A stretch of 64,000 nt of DNA. Origin: Bradyrhizobium prioriisuperbiae. Its GTDB lineage: Bacteria > Pseudomonadota > Alphaproteobacteria > Rhizobiales > Xanthobacteraceae. The notes beneath the pieces are model-generated. The model worked only from the letters and a program-made list of their open reading frames with translations. It had not been told where the DNA came from and did no database searches. A program made the translations under genes and the position numbers. Shown here in pieces: positions 51,671 to 60,800 of this stretch (its first letter is position 1; every line of letters begins with the position of its first letter). The stretch spans positions 7,986,501 through 8,050,500 of the forward strand of contig NZ_CP135921.1 in assembly GCF_032397745.1 (NCBI RefSeq), read 5' to 3'.

Positions 51671-52525
51671 TCAGTCCGCGGTGGCGCGGGCGAACTCCAC
51701 ATAGATCTCGCGCAGACGGAGTGAGACCGGACCGGGTTTGCCAGAGGCGATCGTTTGACCGTCCAGAGTCACCACCGGTTGCACGAAGCTGGATGCACTG
51801 GTGATGAAGACTTCCTTCGACGCCAAGGCTTCAGCGACGGTGAAAGGTCGCTCCTCGATGCGGAGCTGGAGCTCCTCAGCGAGCGCCATCACGGCCTTGC
51901 GGGTGCAGCCCGGCAGGATTGCGCTGGAATTCTGTCGGGTCACCAGCACGTCGTCCTGGGTCAGGATAAAGGCCGACGACGATGCCCCCTCGGTGATCGC
52001 GCCATCCTCGATCATCCATGCTTCCTGGCATCCGGCTTCCGCTGCGGCCTGTTTGGCGAGCACCTGCGCCAGTAGCGCAACGCTCTTGATGTCCCGCCGC
52101 GCCCAGCGGATATCCGGCAACGTCTTGACCGCGATGCCGTTCTTTGCGGCTGCCGAATTGACGATGTCCTTCACCATGGTGAACATCACCAGCGTCGGCT
52201 TAACGCCTTTCGGAAATACGAAATCCCGTTCGGCCGCACCACGCGTCACCTGGATATAGACCAATCCCTCGATCACACTGTTGCGCGCGATCAGCTCCTT
52301 CTGGATCTCCTTGATGCGCGCCAGCGTTTCCGGCAACGGCAATTCGATTTCACCAACAGAGCGCTGCAGCCGCGCCAGGTGCGCCTCGTTGTCGATCAGG
52401 CGGCTGCCCAGCACTGCGGAGACCTCATAGATGCCATCGGCGAACAGGAATCCGCGATCGAGCACCGATACCCGCGCCTCCTCGAGCGGAACGAACGAAC
52501 CGTTGACATAAGCAATACGACTCAA
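51671..52525 (-). CDS. dat: D-amino-acid transaminase
   Basis: This class IV PLP enzyme has about 284 residues. The TTG at 52525 is chosen because GAGGAG lies eight to nine bases upstream and the product then starts MSRIAYVNGSFVPLEEARVSVLDRGFLFADG; a farther ATG at 52561 lacks this. The PLP Lys is Lys147 in RRDIKSV, the same context as in Bacillus D-amino-acid aminotransferase, and the phosphate-binding segment is TEGASSSAF. These enzymes swap amino groups between D-amino acids and 2-oxoacids, making D-glutamate or D-alanine. The position between dadA and a glutamate-type transporter supports the D-amino-acid call over branched-chain or ADC lyase roles. Confidence 0.87.
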   Translation of the reverse strand: MSRIAYVNGSFVPLEEARVSVLDRGFLFADGIYEVSAVLGSRLIDNEAHLARLQRSVGEIELPLPETLARIKEIQKELIARNSVIEGLVYIQVTRGAAERDFVFPKGVKPTLVMFTMVKDIVNSAAAKNGIAVKTLPDIRWARRDIKSVALLAQVLAKQAAAEAGCQEAWMIEDGAITEGASSSAFILTQDDVLVTRQNSSAILPGCTRKAVMALAEELQLRIEERPFTVAEALASKEVFITSASSFVQPVVTLDGQTIASGKPGPVSLRLREIYVEFARATAD

Positions 52526-52582
52526 AGCGACGTCTCCTCGATGGCAGTCAGGCCGGCACATATAGAGCCGACAGATAAGCGT

Positions 52583-53314
52583 TCAGTGCGACAGGATCTT
52601 GGCAAGAAAATTCTGGGCGCGATCGCTGCGCGGGCTTCCGAAGAAATCCTCCTTGCGCGCGTCTTCGACGATTTCACCCTTGTCCATGAAGACGACGCGG
52701 TTTGCGACCTTGCGTGCGAACCCCATCTCGTGGGTGACGACCATCATGGTCATGCCTTCGCGCGCCAGTTCGACCATGACGTCGAGCACCTCACTGATCA
52801 TTTCCGGATCGAGCGCCGATGTCGGTTCGTCGAACAACATGGCGATCGGATCCATCGCAAGCGCTCGCGCGATGGCGACGCGCTGCTGCTGGCCGCCCGA
52901 AAGCTGAGCCGGAAACTTGTCCGCATGGGCATTCAATCCCACCCGATCGAGCAGCTTCATGCCCTTCGTCATCGCCTCGCCATGCTTGCGTCCCAGCACC
53001 TTCTCCTGGGCCAGGCACAGGTTTTCGATGATCTTGAGGTGCGGAAACAACTCGAAATGCTGGAACACCATGCCGACCCGCGAACGCAGCTTCGGCAGGT
53101 TGGTCTTCGGATCATTGACCTTGATGCCGTCAATTGAGATGTCGCCTTCCTGAAAGGGCTCGAGCGCATTGACGCACTTGATCAGCGTCGATTTTCCGGA
53201 CCCCGACGGGCCGCAAACCACCACCACCTCGCCCTTGGCGACACTGGTGGTGCAATCCTTGAGGACCTGGAAAGCCGGTCCGTACCATTTATTTACATGG
53301 CTGATTTCGATCAT
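52583..53314 (-). CDS. gltL: Glutamate/aspartate-type ABC transporter ATP-binding protein
   Basis: This 243-residue ABC ATPase has Walker [11 protein letters not shown]-loop [11 protein letters not shown], signature [16 protein letters not shown], Walker [14 protein letters not shown] and the switch His in VVTHEMGFA. The opening [12 protein letters not shown] and the wording [15 protein letters not shown] match GltL/AapP proteins. The gene follows gltK by 12 bases. It hydrolyses ATP to power uptake of acidic amino acids through the GltJ-GltK pair. Confidence 0.93.
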   Translation of the reverse strand: MIEISHVNKWYGPAFQVLKDCTTSVAKGEVVVVCGPSGSGKSTLIKCVNALEPFQEGDISIDGIKVNDPKTNLPKLRSRVGMVFQHFELFPHLKIIENLCLAQEKVLGRKHGEAMTKGMKLLDRVGLNAHADKFPAQLSGGQQQRVAIARALAMDPIAMLFDEPTSALDPEMISEVLDVMVELAREGMTMMVVTHEMGFARKVANRVVFMDKGEIVEDARKEDFFGSPRSDRAQNFLAKILSH

Positions 53315-53326
53315 GACGTGAACTCG

Positions 53327-54019
53327 CTATCGGGCAATGCTGATACGCGCCTGAAGCCGCCGGACGGCCGTGGACGCAATGAATGAAATCGTGAAGTAGA
53401 CGACCGCGGCGAACAGATACATTTCGACAAGCCGGCCATCACGTTGCGCCACCTTGCTGGCGGCACCGAGAAAGTCGGGAATCGAAAGCACGTAGACCAG
53501 CGAGGTGTCCTGGAACAACACGATGGTTTGGGTCAGCAACACCGGAAACATGTTGCGGAAGGCCTGCGGCAGCACGACATAGCGCATGCTCTGAGCATAG
53601 GTCAGGCCGAGTGCTTGCGCTGCGGCCGGCTGCCCCTTGGAAATCGACTGGATTCCGGCGCGCATGATTTCGGAGAAGTAAGCCGCCTCGAACATGATGA
53701 AGGTCACGAGCGAGGAGGTAAACGCACCGACGCGGACTGGTCGCGACGCGCCCGTCAGCCATTGTCCGATATAAGGCACCAGGAAATAGAACCAGAAGAT
53801 CACCAGCACCAGCGGCAGCGACCGCATCATGTCGACGTACAGGCCCGCGATCCGCGCCGCCAGCTTGAAACTCGATAGCCGCAACAACGCAATCAGCGTG
53901 CCGAAAATCAGGCCGCCGAGCGCAGCAAGTGCCGTCAGCGTCAGTGTGAAGGTCATTCCATCGAAGAATAGATATCCGAGCGAGCGACGAATGACATCGA
54001 AATCAAAATTGGCGAACAT
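53327..54019 (-). CDS. gltK: Glutamate/aspartate-type ABC transporter permease
   Basis: This 230-residue polar amino-acid permease has about five membrane helices. The coupling loop reads AAQALGLTYAQSMRYVVLPQAFRNMFPVLLTQ in outline, and the opening NFDFDVIRRSLGYLFFDGMTFTLTLTALAA fits GltK. It forms a heterodimer with the permease at 54025, from which it is separated by five bases. ATG 54019 is the first and best start. Confidence 0.92.
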   Translation of the reverse strand: MFANFDFDVIRRSLGYLFFDGMTFTLTLTALAALGGLIFGTLIALLRLSSFKLAARIAGLYVDMMRSLPLVLVIFWFYFLVPYIGQWLTGASRPVRVGAFTSSLVTFIMFEAAYFSEIMRAGIQSISKGQPAAAQALGLTYAQSMRYVVLPQAFRNMFPVLLTQTIVLFQDTSLVYVLSIPDFLGAASKVAQRDGRLVEMYLFAAVVYFTISFIASTAVRRLQARISIAR

Positions 54020-54024
54020 GGCCG

Positions 54025-54756
54025 TTACTTCCCGGTCATGTAGCCGGGGATCGCCACAGTGCGCTCGACATAGCGCATGGCGGTCACGACCACGATATTG
54101 ACGATGAGATAAAGCATGGTCGCCGCAGTAAACGCTTCAAAGACCTGAAACGAAAATTCCTGCATGGCGCGGGCCTGGGCGGTCAGCTCGATCAGGCCAA
54201 TGGTAATGGCCACCGAAGTGTTCTTGATGGTGTTGAGAAATTCGGACGTCAGCGGCGGCAGGATGATCCGAAACGCCATCGGCAACAGGATGTAGCGATA
54301 GGTCTGCGCCGTGGTCAGGCCAAGTGCCGTGCCCGCCATCTTCTGCCCGCGCGGCAGCGAATTGATGCCGGCCCCCAACTGAACCGCCACACGCGCCGAC
54401 ATGAACAGGCCGATGCCAAGCACGGCGGTGTAGAACGGTGCATTGGGCAGTTGCTTCAACCACAAGCCCCAGGACCGCGGCAGCAGTTCCGGCAGCACGA
54501 AGAACCACAGGAACAGCTGCACCAGCAGCGGCATATTGCGAAAGAGCTCGACATACCAGAAACCGAACCTGTTTGCCCCTCGTGACGGCAGCGTGCGCAG
54601 GACGCCGACAAGCGATCCGCAGATCAACGCGACGATCCAGGCACAAATCGCCGCTTCGATGGTCAGAACGAGACCCGAGAGCAACATATCAAGGTAGTTG
54701 CCGGTGCCGTTCGGTGACGGCTCCCAGAAAATACGCCAGTTCCAGTTATAGTTCAC
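54025..54756 (-). CDS. gltJ: Glutamate/aspartate-type ABC transporter permease
   Basis: This 243-residue permease opens with NYNWNWRIFWEPSPNGTGNYLDMLLSG in outline, the usual start of GltJ. It has five to six membrane helices and a coupling loop GTALGLTTAQTYRYILLPMAFRIILPPLTSE in outline. It is separated from the binding-protein gene by a 79-base gap that contains a strong hairpin, and from the partner permease by five bases. Start ATG 54756. Confidence 0.92.
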   Translation of the reverse strand: MNYNWNWRIFWEPSPNGTGNYLDMLLSGLVLTIEAAICAWIVALICGSLVGVLRTLPSRGANRFGFWYVELFRNMPLLVQLFLWFFVLPELLPRSWGLWLKQLPNAPFYTAVLGIGLFMSARVAVQLGAGINSLPRGQKMAGTALGLTTAQTYRYILLPMAFRIILPPLTSEFLNTIKNTSVAITIGLIELTAQARAMQEFSFQVFEAFTAATMLYLIVNIVVVTAMRYVERTVAIPGYMTGK

Positions 54757-54791
54757 GGTGCCCCCTGCCCGCCCATGGTCTCAAGCCGAGA

Positions 54792-54830
54792 ATAGGCCCA
54801 CGCAATGGTCGTGCCACCGCGTGGGCCTAT
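54792..54830. terminator. 12-base-pair intercistronic hairpin between binding-protein and permease genes
   Basis: ATAGGCCCACGC (54792-54803) and GCGTGGGCCTAT (54819-54830) are perfectly complementary, with a 15-base loop. It lies five bases after the gltI stop. Hairpins in this place are known in other ABC operons, where they protect the binding-protein message and lower expression of the membrane genes. There is no T-run, so this is more likely a stabiliser or partial terminator. Confidence 0.65.
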
Positions 54831-54835
54831 CAGTC

Positions 54836-55765
54836 TCACATCGCGGTATAAGCGTCGGGTTCCGGCGAGTCGGACGGCTGGGCAAATGCCTTCTTCTGCT
54901 CAGGTCCCATCGGCACATTCAGATTCAGCCCCTTCGGCGGAACCTTCTGCATGAACCATTTGTCGTACAGCTTGGCGCCTTCCGGGCTCTTGTAAAGCTC
55001 GGCGGTTGCCGCATCGACCACTTTCTTGAACGGAAGATCGTCCTTGCGCAGCATGATGCCGTAGGGTTCCGGCTTCGAGAACGCATCCTTGGAAATCACA
55101 TAGGCATCCGGATCCTTCGATCCCGCAGCAAGGCTTGCCAGCAGGATGTCGTCCATCACGAAGGCGACCGCACGGTCGGTTTCGACCATCAGAAACGCCT
55201 CGGCGTGATCCTTGGCGGGAATGATGTTGATGCCGAGATTGCGCGCGGCGTTGGCTTCGTTGAGCTGCTTGATGTTGGTCGTGCCCGACGTCGACACCAC
55301 CGTTTTGCCCTTGAGGTCGTCGATCGAGTTCAGCTTGCTGGACTTCTTCGAAACGAAGCGGCTGGCGGTGAGAAAGTGAGTGTTGGTGAAGGAAATCTGC
55401 TTCTGGCGGTCGGCATTATTGGTGGTCGAGCCGCATTCGAGATCAACGGTGCCGTTCGCTAACAGCGGGATGCGGGTCGACGAGGTGACCGGGTTGAGCT
55501 TCACCTCGAGCTTGTCGAGCTTGAGTTCCTTCTTCACCGCATCGACGATGCGATAGCAGATGTCCATCGCGAAGCCGACCGGCTTCTGGTTGTCGTCCAG
55601 ATAGGAAAACGGAATCGACGAATCGCGATAGCCGATGGTGATCGCGCCGGTCTCCTTGATATTCTTGAGCGTGCCGGTGAGCTCCTGCGCCAGTGCCGAG
55701 CCTGCACTGAGTGCGCCGGCCAACGCGACGGCCATCATTTTTCCGATACGGGGATTATATTTCAT
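54836..55765 (-). CDS. gltI: Glutamate/aspartate periplasmic binding protein (GltI type)
   Basis: This 309-residue protein has a signal peptide (MMAVALAGALSAGSALAQ, cleavage after ALA). The mature part follows GltI closely: GTLKNIKETGAITIGYRDSSIPFSYLDD, VGFAMDICYRIVDAVK, PVTSSTRIPLLANGTVDLECGSTTNN, FTNTHFLTASRFVSKK, and KPEPYGIMLRKDD. The ligand is expected to be L-glutamate or L-aspartate, but the neighbouring D-amino-acid genes leave open whether it also takes D-forms. It is the first gene of the transporter operon, 33 bases from the LysR gene on the same strand. Confidence 0.93.
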   Translation of the reverse strand: MKYNPRIGKMMAVALAGALSAGSALAQELTGTLKNIKETGAITIGYRDSSIPFSYLDDNQKPVGFAMDICYRIVDAVKKELKLDKLEVKLNPVTSSTRIPLLANGTVDLECGSTTNNADRQKQISFTNTHFLTASRFVSKKSSKLNSIDDLKGKTVVSTSGTTNIKQLNEANAARNLGINIIPAKDHAEAFLMVETDRAVAFVMDDILLASLAAGSKDPDAYVISKDAFSKPEPYGIMLRKDDLPFKKVVDAATAELYKSPEGAKLYDKWFMQKVPPKGLNLNVPMGPEQKKAFAQPSDSPEPDAYTAM

Positions 55766-55798
55766 CTACTCTTTCCTCCTCTAAGAACTCTCAAACGA

Positions 55799-56788
55799 TT
55801 AATGGCTCGCTTGCCCAGTTAATCCAGCGACCGACTTGGCAGCCGGCTTGGCGAGCGAACCCGCGGACGATCGTCGAAAACCGTCTGCGCCCTGGTCGGC
55901 GTCGTGCTTGCATAATTCGGACCAGAATAAATTCAGCGACCGATGATCGTGGGTGCGATCCCTGAATGCGACCAAGGACAACGGCAACGCCCATGCGTCG
56001 CCGCCGATCGCGATCAATCCCGCGCGGCCGGCCGCAGCCACCGTACTCTCGGGCAGCCAGGCGATGCCGTGATCGGTAAACGCCATGTCACGCAACACGT
56101 CGGACATATCGCTTTCCATCACACGGCGACCGAACACCGGAGCATTTTCCAGAATCAGATCGACCAGGCGGGCGAGATAAACGCCACGCGAATACATCAA
56201 CAAGGGCACCGGATGCGAGGGCCGGCCGGGCAACGAGACATCGGCACTCGCCGCCAGTTTCTCACTGACGTAAGGGCGCAGGAATTCGGTGCCGACCACG
56301 ACGCGCTCATAGCGGCTCGGATCGAGCTCGATCGGTTGCTGGGCATTGTGATAGCAGACCATCAGATCGGCATTCTCCGACACCAGCGACGTCACCAGAT
56401 CGTGGTTGTTGCCGACGATCACCGAACAGCTCAAACGCTTATTCTGTGACCAGATAGGCCACCAATGCGGCAACTGGGCGGTCGCCAATCCGAACGGCAC
56501 GGCTATCCTGATATGATCGGGGCGGCGAACGGGCTTGCCACCGAGTTCGTTTCGCGTGTCCAGCATTTGCCGCAGCAGTTCGCTCGCATGCTCGCGAAAG
56601 TGCTCGCCCTGGGGGGTGAGCTTTGTCGGATAGACCCCGCGATCAATCAGATCGAAACCGAGCCATGATTCAAGGGATTTGATGCGGCGGCTGAACGCAG
56701 CCTGGGAGGTATTCCGCTTCTCCGCGGCGCGCGTGAAATTGCCGGTCTCGGCAACCGTCAGGAAATCCTGAAGCCAACGCAACTCCAT
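55799..56788 (-). CDS. LysR-family transcriptional regulator
   Basis: This 329-residue regulator has the N-terminal winged helix (MELRWLQDFLTVAETGNFTRAAEKRNTSQAAFSRRIKSLE in outline) and a LysR substrate-binding domain with IRIAVPFGLATAQLPHWWP and MVCYHNAQQPIELDP. The QAAFSRRI wording with RNTSQ is typical of the HypT/QseD-like subgroup, whose targets include amino-acid uptake genes. It is directly upstream of gltI in the same direction, so it is probably the local regulator. Start ATG 56788. The final 40 residues are of low complexity and rich in Ala and Ser. Confidence 0.9.
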   Translation of the reverse strand: MELRWLQDFLTVAETGNFTRAAEKRNTSQAAFSRRIKSLESWLGFDLIDRGVYPTKLTPQGEHFREHASELLRQMLDTRNELGGKPVRRPDHIRIAVPFGLATAQLPHWWPIWSQNKRLSCSVIVGNNHDLVTSLVSENADLMVCYHNAQQPIELDPSRYERVVVGTEFLRPYVSEKLAASADVSLPGRPSHPVPLLMYSRGVYLARLVDLILENAPVFGRRVMESDMSDVLRDMAFTDHGIAWLPESTVAAAGRAGLIAIGGDAWALPLSLVAFRDRTHDHRSLNLFWSELCKHDADQGADGFRRSSAGSLAKPAAKSVAGLTGQASH

Positions 56789-56884
56789 TCAATCGCCCCC
56801 ACCCGTCCGCGCCGGGCATTCGCCCGTTGTCTGCGGTATCGGGTCCCATCCGCAAATGTACCGAAATGGCGCGGCTTCTAGCCA

Positions 56885-56899
56885 ATGCAAATTTTGCAT
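56885..56899. promoter_or_regulatory. Palindrome ATGCAAA-T-TTTGCAT upstream of lysR gene
   Basis: Perfect 7-base arms around one central base lie 97 bases before the LysR start. The form fits the T-N11-A pattern of LysR boxes, so it is a candidate autoregulatory site. Confidence 0.5.
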
Positions 56900-57025
56900 T
56901 ACGCGGATGCTAGCCCAAAATGGCGAGGTGTTGCCATCAGTCGTTCGTGGGGGCCCCAGCGGCAAAGTGCCCTCGGGCGGCGATGCAGCGCCCGGCCAAA
57001 TTATCGGATTTACGGGAGTTTGAGC

Positions 57026-57337
57026 CTAAACTAGGTCCTCGGGCTGCTTGACTTCGATTTCGACGAACGCGATCGGGTGCGGCGAGCCGTTCATGACGTC
57101 GTGTTCCACGCCTGCCTGACGCCGGTAAGACTGGCCGGCGGCCAGCGGAACGTCTGTGACCTCAGTCCCATTATGAATGCGCAGGGTGCCGTCGGTCAGC
57201 ATGATCACGAAATAAGGCCAGCCGTGACGATGCCAGCCGGTCGCAGCGCCCGGCTCGAAGTCCCAGCGCGTGATGCGCACCACCGCGTCGTCCTGCTGGA
57301 CGGTGGGGACGGCCGGCGTCTGACATTGGAAAGTCAT
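57026..57337 (-). CDS. Small cupin-domain protein
   Basis: This 103-residue single-domain cupin has the two motifs: GAATGWHRHGWPYFVIMLTDG (motif 1, with His residues that can hold a metal) and AGVEHDVMNG (motif 2, with the last metal His). The VVRITRWDFEPG opening is common in short cupins of unknown role. It lies 22 bases downstream of a 98-residue hypothetical gene on the same strand, below the carboxylase operon. It may bind or modify a small nitrogen compound, but nothing in the sequence proves that. Confidence 0.85.
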   Translation of the reverse strand: MTFQCQTPAVPTVQQDDAVVRITRWDFEPGAATGWHRHGWPYFVIMLTDGTLRIHNGTEVTDVPLAAGQSYRRQAGVEHDVMNGSPHPIAFVEIEVKQPEDLV

Positions 57338-57359
57338 CGAGCGGGACTACGTCTCGGGA

Positions 57360-57656
57360 TTACAAAACGCGCTTGCGGCGGGCGGATTTCTGCTCGACGA
57401 CCACGACGCGCGGGCCCCGGCGGGGGCTCTCGATAATCTGCCGGACCGGTTCGACGACGATTTTGGTCTTCATCACTTGAGGCCGGACCTCGTCCAGCGG
57501 CAGGCCCATCAGGGCGGCTGCGATCTCGGCCTGGCCCTCGCGATCATCGGTGATGCCCGACGCCGCAAAAATAGCTTCCTCAAGGGTCGGCAGATCGACC
57601 TTGAGCCGCCGTGACCCGAATTTCGTATTCCAAGTGGTACTCAAAGCCGTCTCCAT
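57360..57656 (-). CDS. Hypothetical protein, about 98 residues
   Basis: The ATG at 57656 gives METALSTTWNTKFG; the frame stays open upstream to 57812, so the start is uncertain. The product contains SRRLKVDLPTLEEAIFAASGITDDREGQ in outline and a helical IAAALMGLPLDEVRPQV. It ends in a very basic tail (SPRRGPRVVVVEQKSARRKRVL region). It is soluble and possibly nucleic-acid binding. I do not recognise the family. It lies between the carboxylase and cupin genes, all on the minus strand. Confidence 0.65.
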   Translation of the reverse strand: METALSTTWNTKFGSRRLKVDLPTLEEAIFAASGITDDREGQAEIAAALMGLPLDEVRPQVMKTKIVVEPVRQIIESPRRGPRVVVVEQKSARRKRVL

Positions 57657-57808
57657 GATCCGCAGGTCGTTTTTGCGGCGCACGCGCTGGGGCAGGACAT
57701 AGTCCGAATTGGCCCCGCTGGCGAGGGCGAAATTGGGACAAAATGTCCAATCCGGTCGCTTGGCCGCAGCCGCCGGGCCGTTCTCGCGCACAGTTGAACA
57801 CCCCCTCG

Positions 57809-60800
57809 TCATTCTGCCTCCAGCAGGGCCACGACATCGCCGGCGCGCAGGGTCTGGCCCAGTTTGATCCGGATCTGCGACACCCGGCCGGCCATCGGGG
57901 CCTGGACGCTGATCTCCATTTTCATGGATTCGATGATTGCAATGATATCACCGGCGGCGACTTCAGTGCCTTCGTCGACCAGAATCTTCCAGACGTTGCC
58001 CGGTACCTCCGAAAACACCCCCGCAAGACCGTCGGGGATATCTTCGACCATTATTGCACCAGCGACTGCCTCATCCTGGACGTCGTCGATGCGCAGTTCT
58101 TTCCAGCGCTGGCGCTCGGCCTCGAAGGCGGACTGCTGACGCTGCTTGAACGCGGCGATCGAGCCGCGATCGCGCTCCAGCCCCTTGGCATAGTCGGCGT
58201 AGGAAAATTCAGTCGCCTCGATCCGCAGCGGATAGGCGCCGTGCGGAAACGCGGCACGTGCCTCCAGCAGCTCGTCCGCGCTGACCGGAAAGAAACGGAT
58301 CTGATCAAAAAACCGCAGCAACCAAGGGTGCCCCTGTTCGAACACCGGCGTGGTGCGCCACGTGTTCCACATCTGAATGGTCCGACCGAACAATTGATAC
58401 CCGCCGGGCCCCTCCATGCCATAGATGCACATGTAAGCGCCCCCGATTCCCACAGCGTTCTCCGGCGTCCAGGTGCGGGCGGGATTATACTTGGTCGTCA
58501 CCAGCCGATGCCGCGGATCGACTGGGGTCGCGACCGGCGCGCCGAGATAGACGTCGCCGAGCCCCAGCACCAGATAACGCGCATCGAACACGATCCGCTT
58601 GACCTCGTCCTCGCTGGCAAGGCCGTTGATGCGGCGGATGAATTCGATGTTGGACGGACACCAGGGCGCGTCGGGCCGCACCAGTTCCTGGTACTTCTGC
58701 ATCGCCAGCACCGCCTGCGGATCGTTCCAGGACAGCGGCAGATGGATGATGCGGCTCGGCACCGTCATGGCATCGACCGGCGGCAGATCTCGCTCCAGCT
58801 CCTGCAGCACATCGAGCAGCCGTTGCCGCGACAACACCGTGCCGTCGTAATGGATCTGCAGCGAACGGATTCCCGGCGTCAGATCAATCAGGCCCGGCAG
58901 CCGCGCCGCCTCGACCGCCTGCGCCAGCACATGCACACGCAGGCGCAGCGCGATGTCGAGCTCCATCGGCCCGTACTCGACCAGCAGGTTGTCGTCCCCG
59001 GCCCGCCGGTAAACCACCGGCAGCGGGCCATCGTCGCTGCGGCCGACAATCGCCGATCCCAGCTCCGGCGCCCCCCGGAGCACGAGCGGTCCGGCGACGG
59101 GATCACTCTCGCGCCGCACCGCTTCGAAACGCACCTTGTCACCGGGCTTGAGCTGGCCGGTCTTCCACAACTCATCCCGCGCCACGACGGCGGGACAGAC
59201 GAAGCCGCCCAGGCTCGGACCGTCGGGACCGAGAATGATCGGCATGTCCCCGGTGAAATCGATCGAACCCACGGCGTAGGCGTTGTCGTGGATGTTCGAC
59301 GGATGCAATCCGGCCTCGCCGCCGTCGGGCCGCGCCCATGTGGGCTTCGGTCCGATCAGCCGCACCCCGGTGCGTGCGCTGTTGAAGTGCACTTCATAAT
59401 CCGTCGCGAACAGCGTCTCGATATCCGCATCGAGAAAGAAATCCGGCGCACCGTGCGGCCCATAAATCACCCCAATGGTCCACGCGCGCGTGAGTTCGGG
59501 CAACTCGTCGTCCTGCAGCGCCCGTGGCGCATGAGTGCCCGCGGCATTGCCGATATGCAGCACCTCGCCGGCCTTCAGCGCCCCGGTGGCATGACCACCG
59601 AACGCGCCCAGTGTGAACACCGCGCGGGAGCCCAGAATCTCGGGCGCATCGAAGCCACCACGAACCGCGAGATAACAGCGCTGCCCTGCTCCTTCGATGC
59701 CGCCGATCGCCAGCACCTGGCCGGCCCGCACCGCAACCGGCGCATGATGCGCGATCGGGACGCCGTCGAGCTTGGCCGTCATCCGCGCGCCCGCAAGCCC
59801 GATCACGGTATCGGTGTTGAAACGCAGCGTCGGACCGTTGACGGTCAGTTCGAGCGCCGCGGTCACCTCGGGATTGCCGACAATGATGTTGGCCAGCCGG
59901 AACGAGCGCGCGTCCATCGGGCCGCTTGGCGGCACGCCGACATGCCAGAGGTTGAGACGCCCCGGCAATTCCTGCAATCCCGACTGCGCGCCGGGCGCCA
60001 GCACATCGACGGTGCGCGGCGCAAAGGCAAAACTTCCGAGCACATTGGTGGCGACCCGGCCGCTATGGAACACCTCCGAGCCGGCAATGGCACGGAGATA
60101 ATCGAGATTGGTCTCGATCCCGGTGACCGTGGTTGCGGCCAGCGCCTGCTGCAGTTTGGCGATCGCCGCTGGGCGGCTTTCCGCCGCAACGATCACCTTC
60201 GCCAGCATCGGATCGTAGAACGGCGTTACCTCCACACCGGTCTCGATCCAGCCATCGACCCGCGCATCCTCCGGAAACGTCACGCAGGTCAGGCGTCCGG
60301 CGCTGGGCCGGAATCCCGCATTGGGATTTTCCGCATAGAGCCGCACCTCGATGGCCGCGCCCTGCGGCGCCAGCGCCCCGGCATCGGCCAGCACATCCTC
60401 GCCGGCGGCCTGCCGCACCATCCACTCGACCAGGTCGACGCCGAACACCGCTTCCGTCACCGGATGCTCGACCTGCAGGCGGGTGTTGACCTCGAGAAAG
60501 TAAAAGTCCTGCCGTTCGACATCGTAGATAAATTCGACGGTGCCGGCGGATTCGTAGGCCACGCTGCGGCCCAGCGCCACCGCGGCTTGATGCAGCCGCG
60601 CCCGCATCGCCTCGCTGAGCCCGGGCGCCGGCGTCTCCTCGACGACCTTCTGGTTGCGACGCTGCAACGAACAGTCGCGCTCGCCGAGCGCCACAACGCC
60701 CCCTTTGCCGTTGCCGAAGATCTGCACCTCGATGTGGCGGGCCTCGGCGACAAAACGCTCGAGATAGACCCGGGCATCACCGAAGCTTGCCCGCGCGGTC

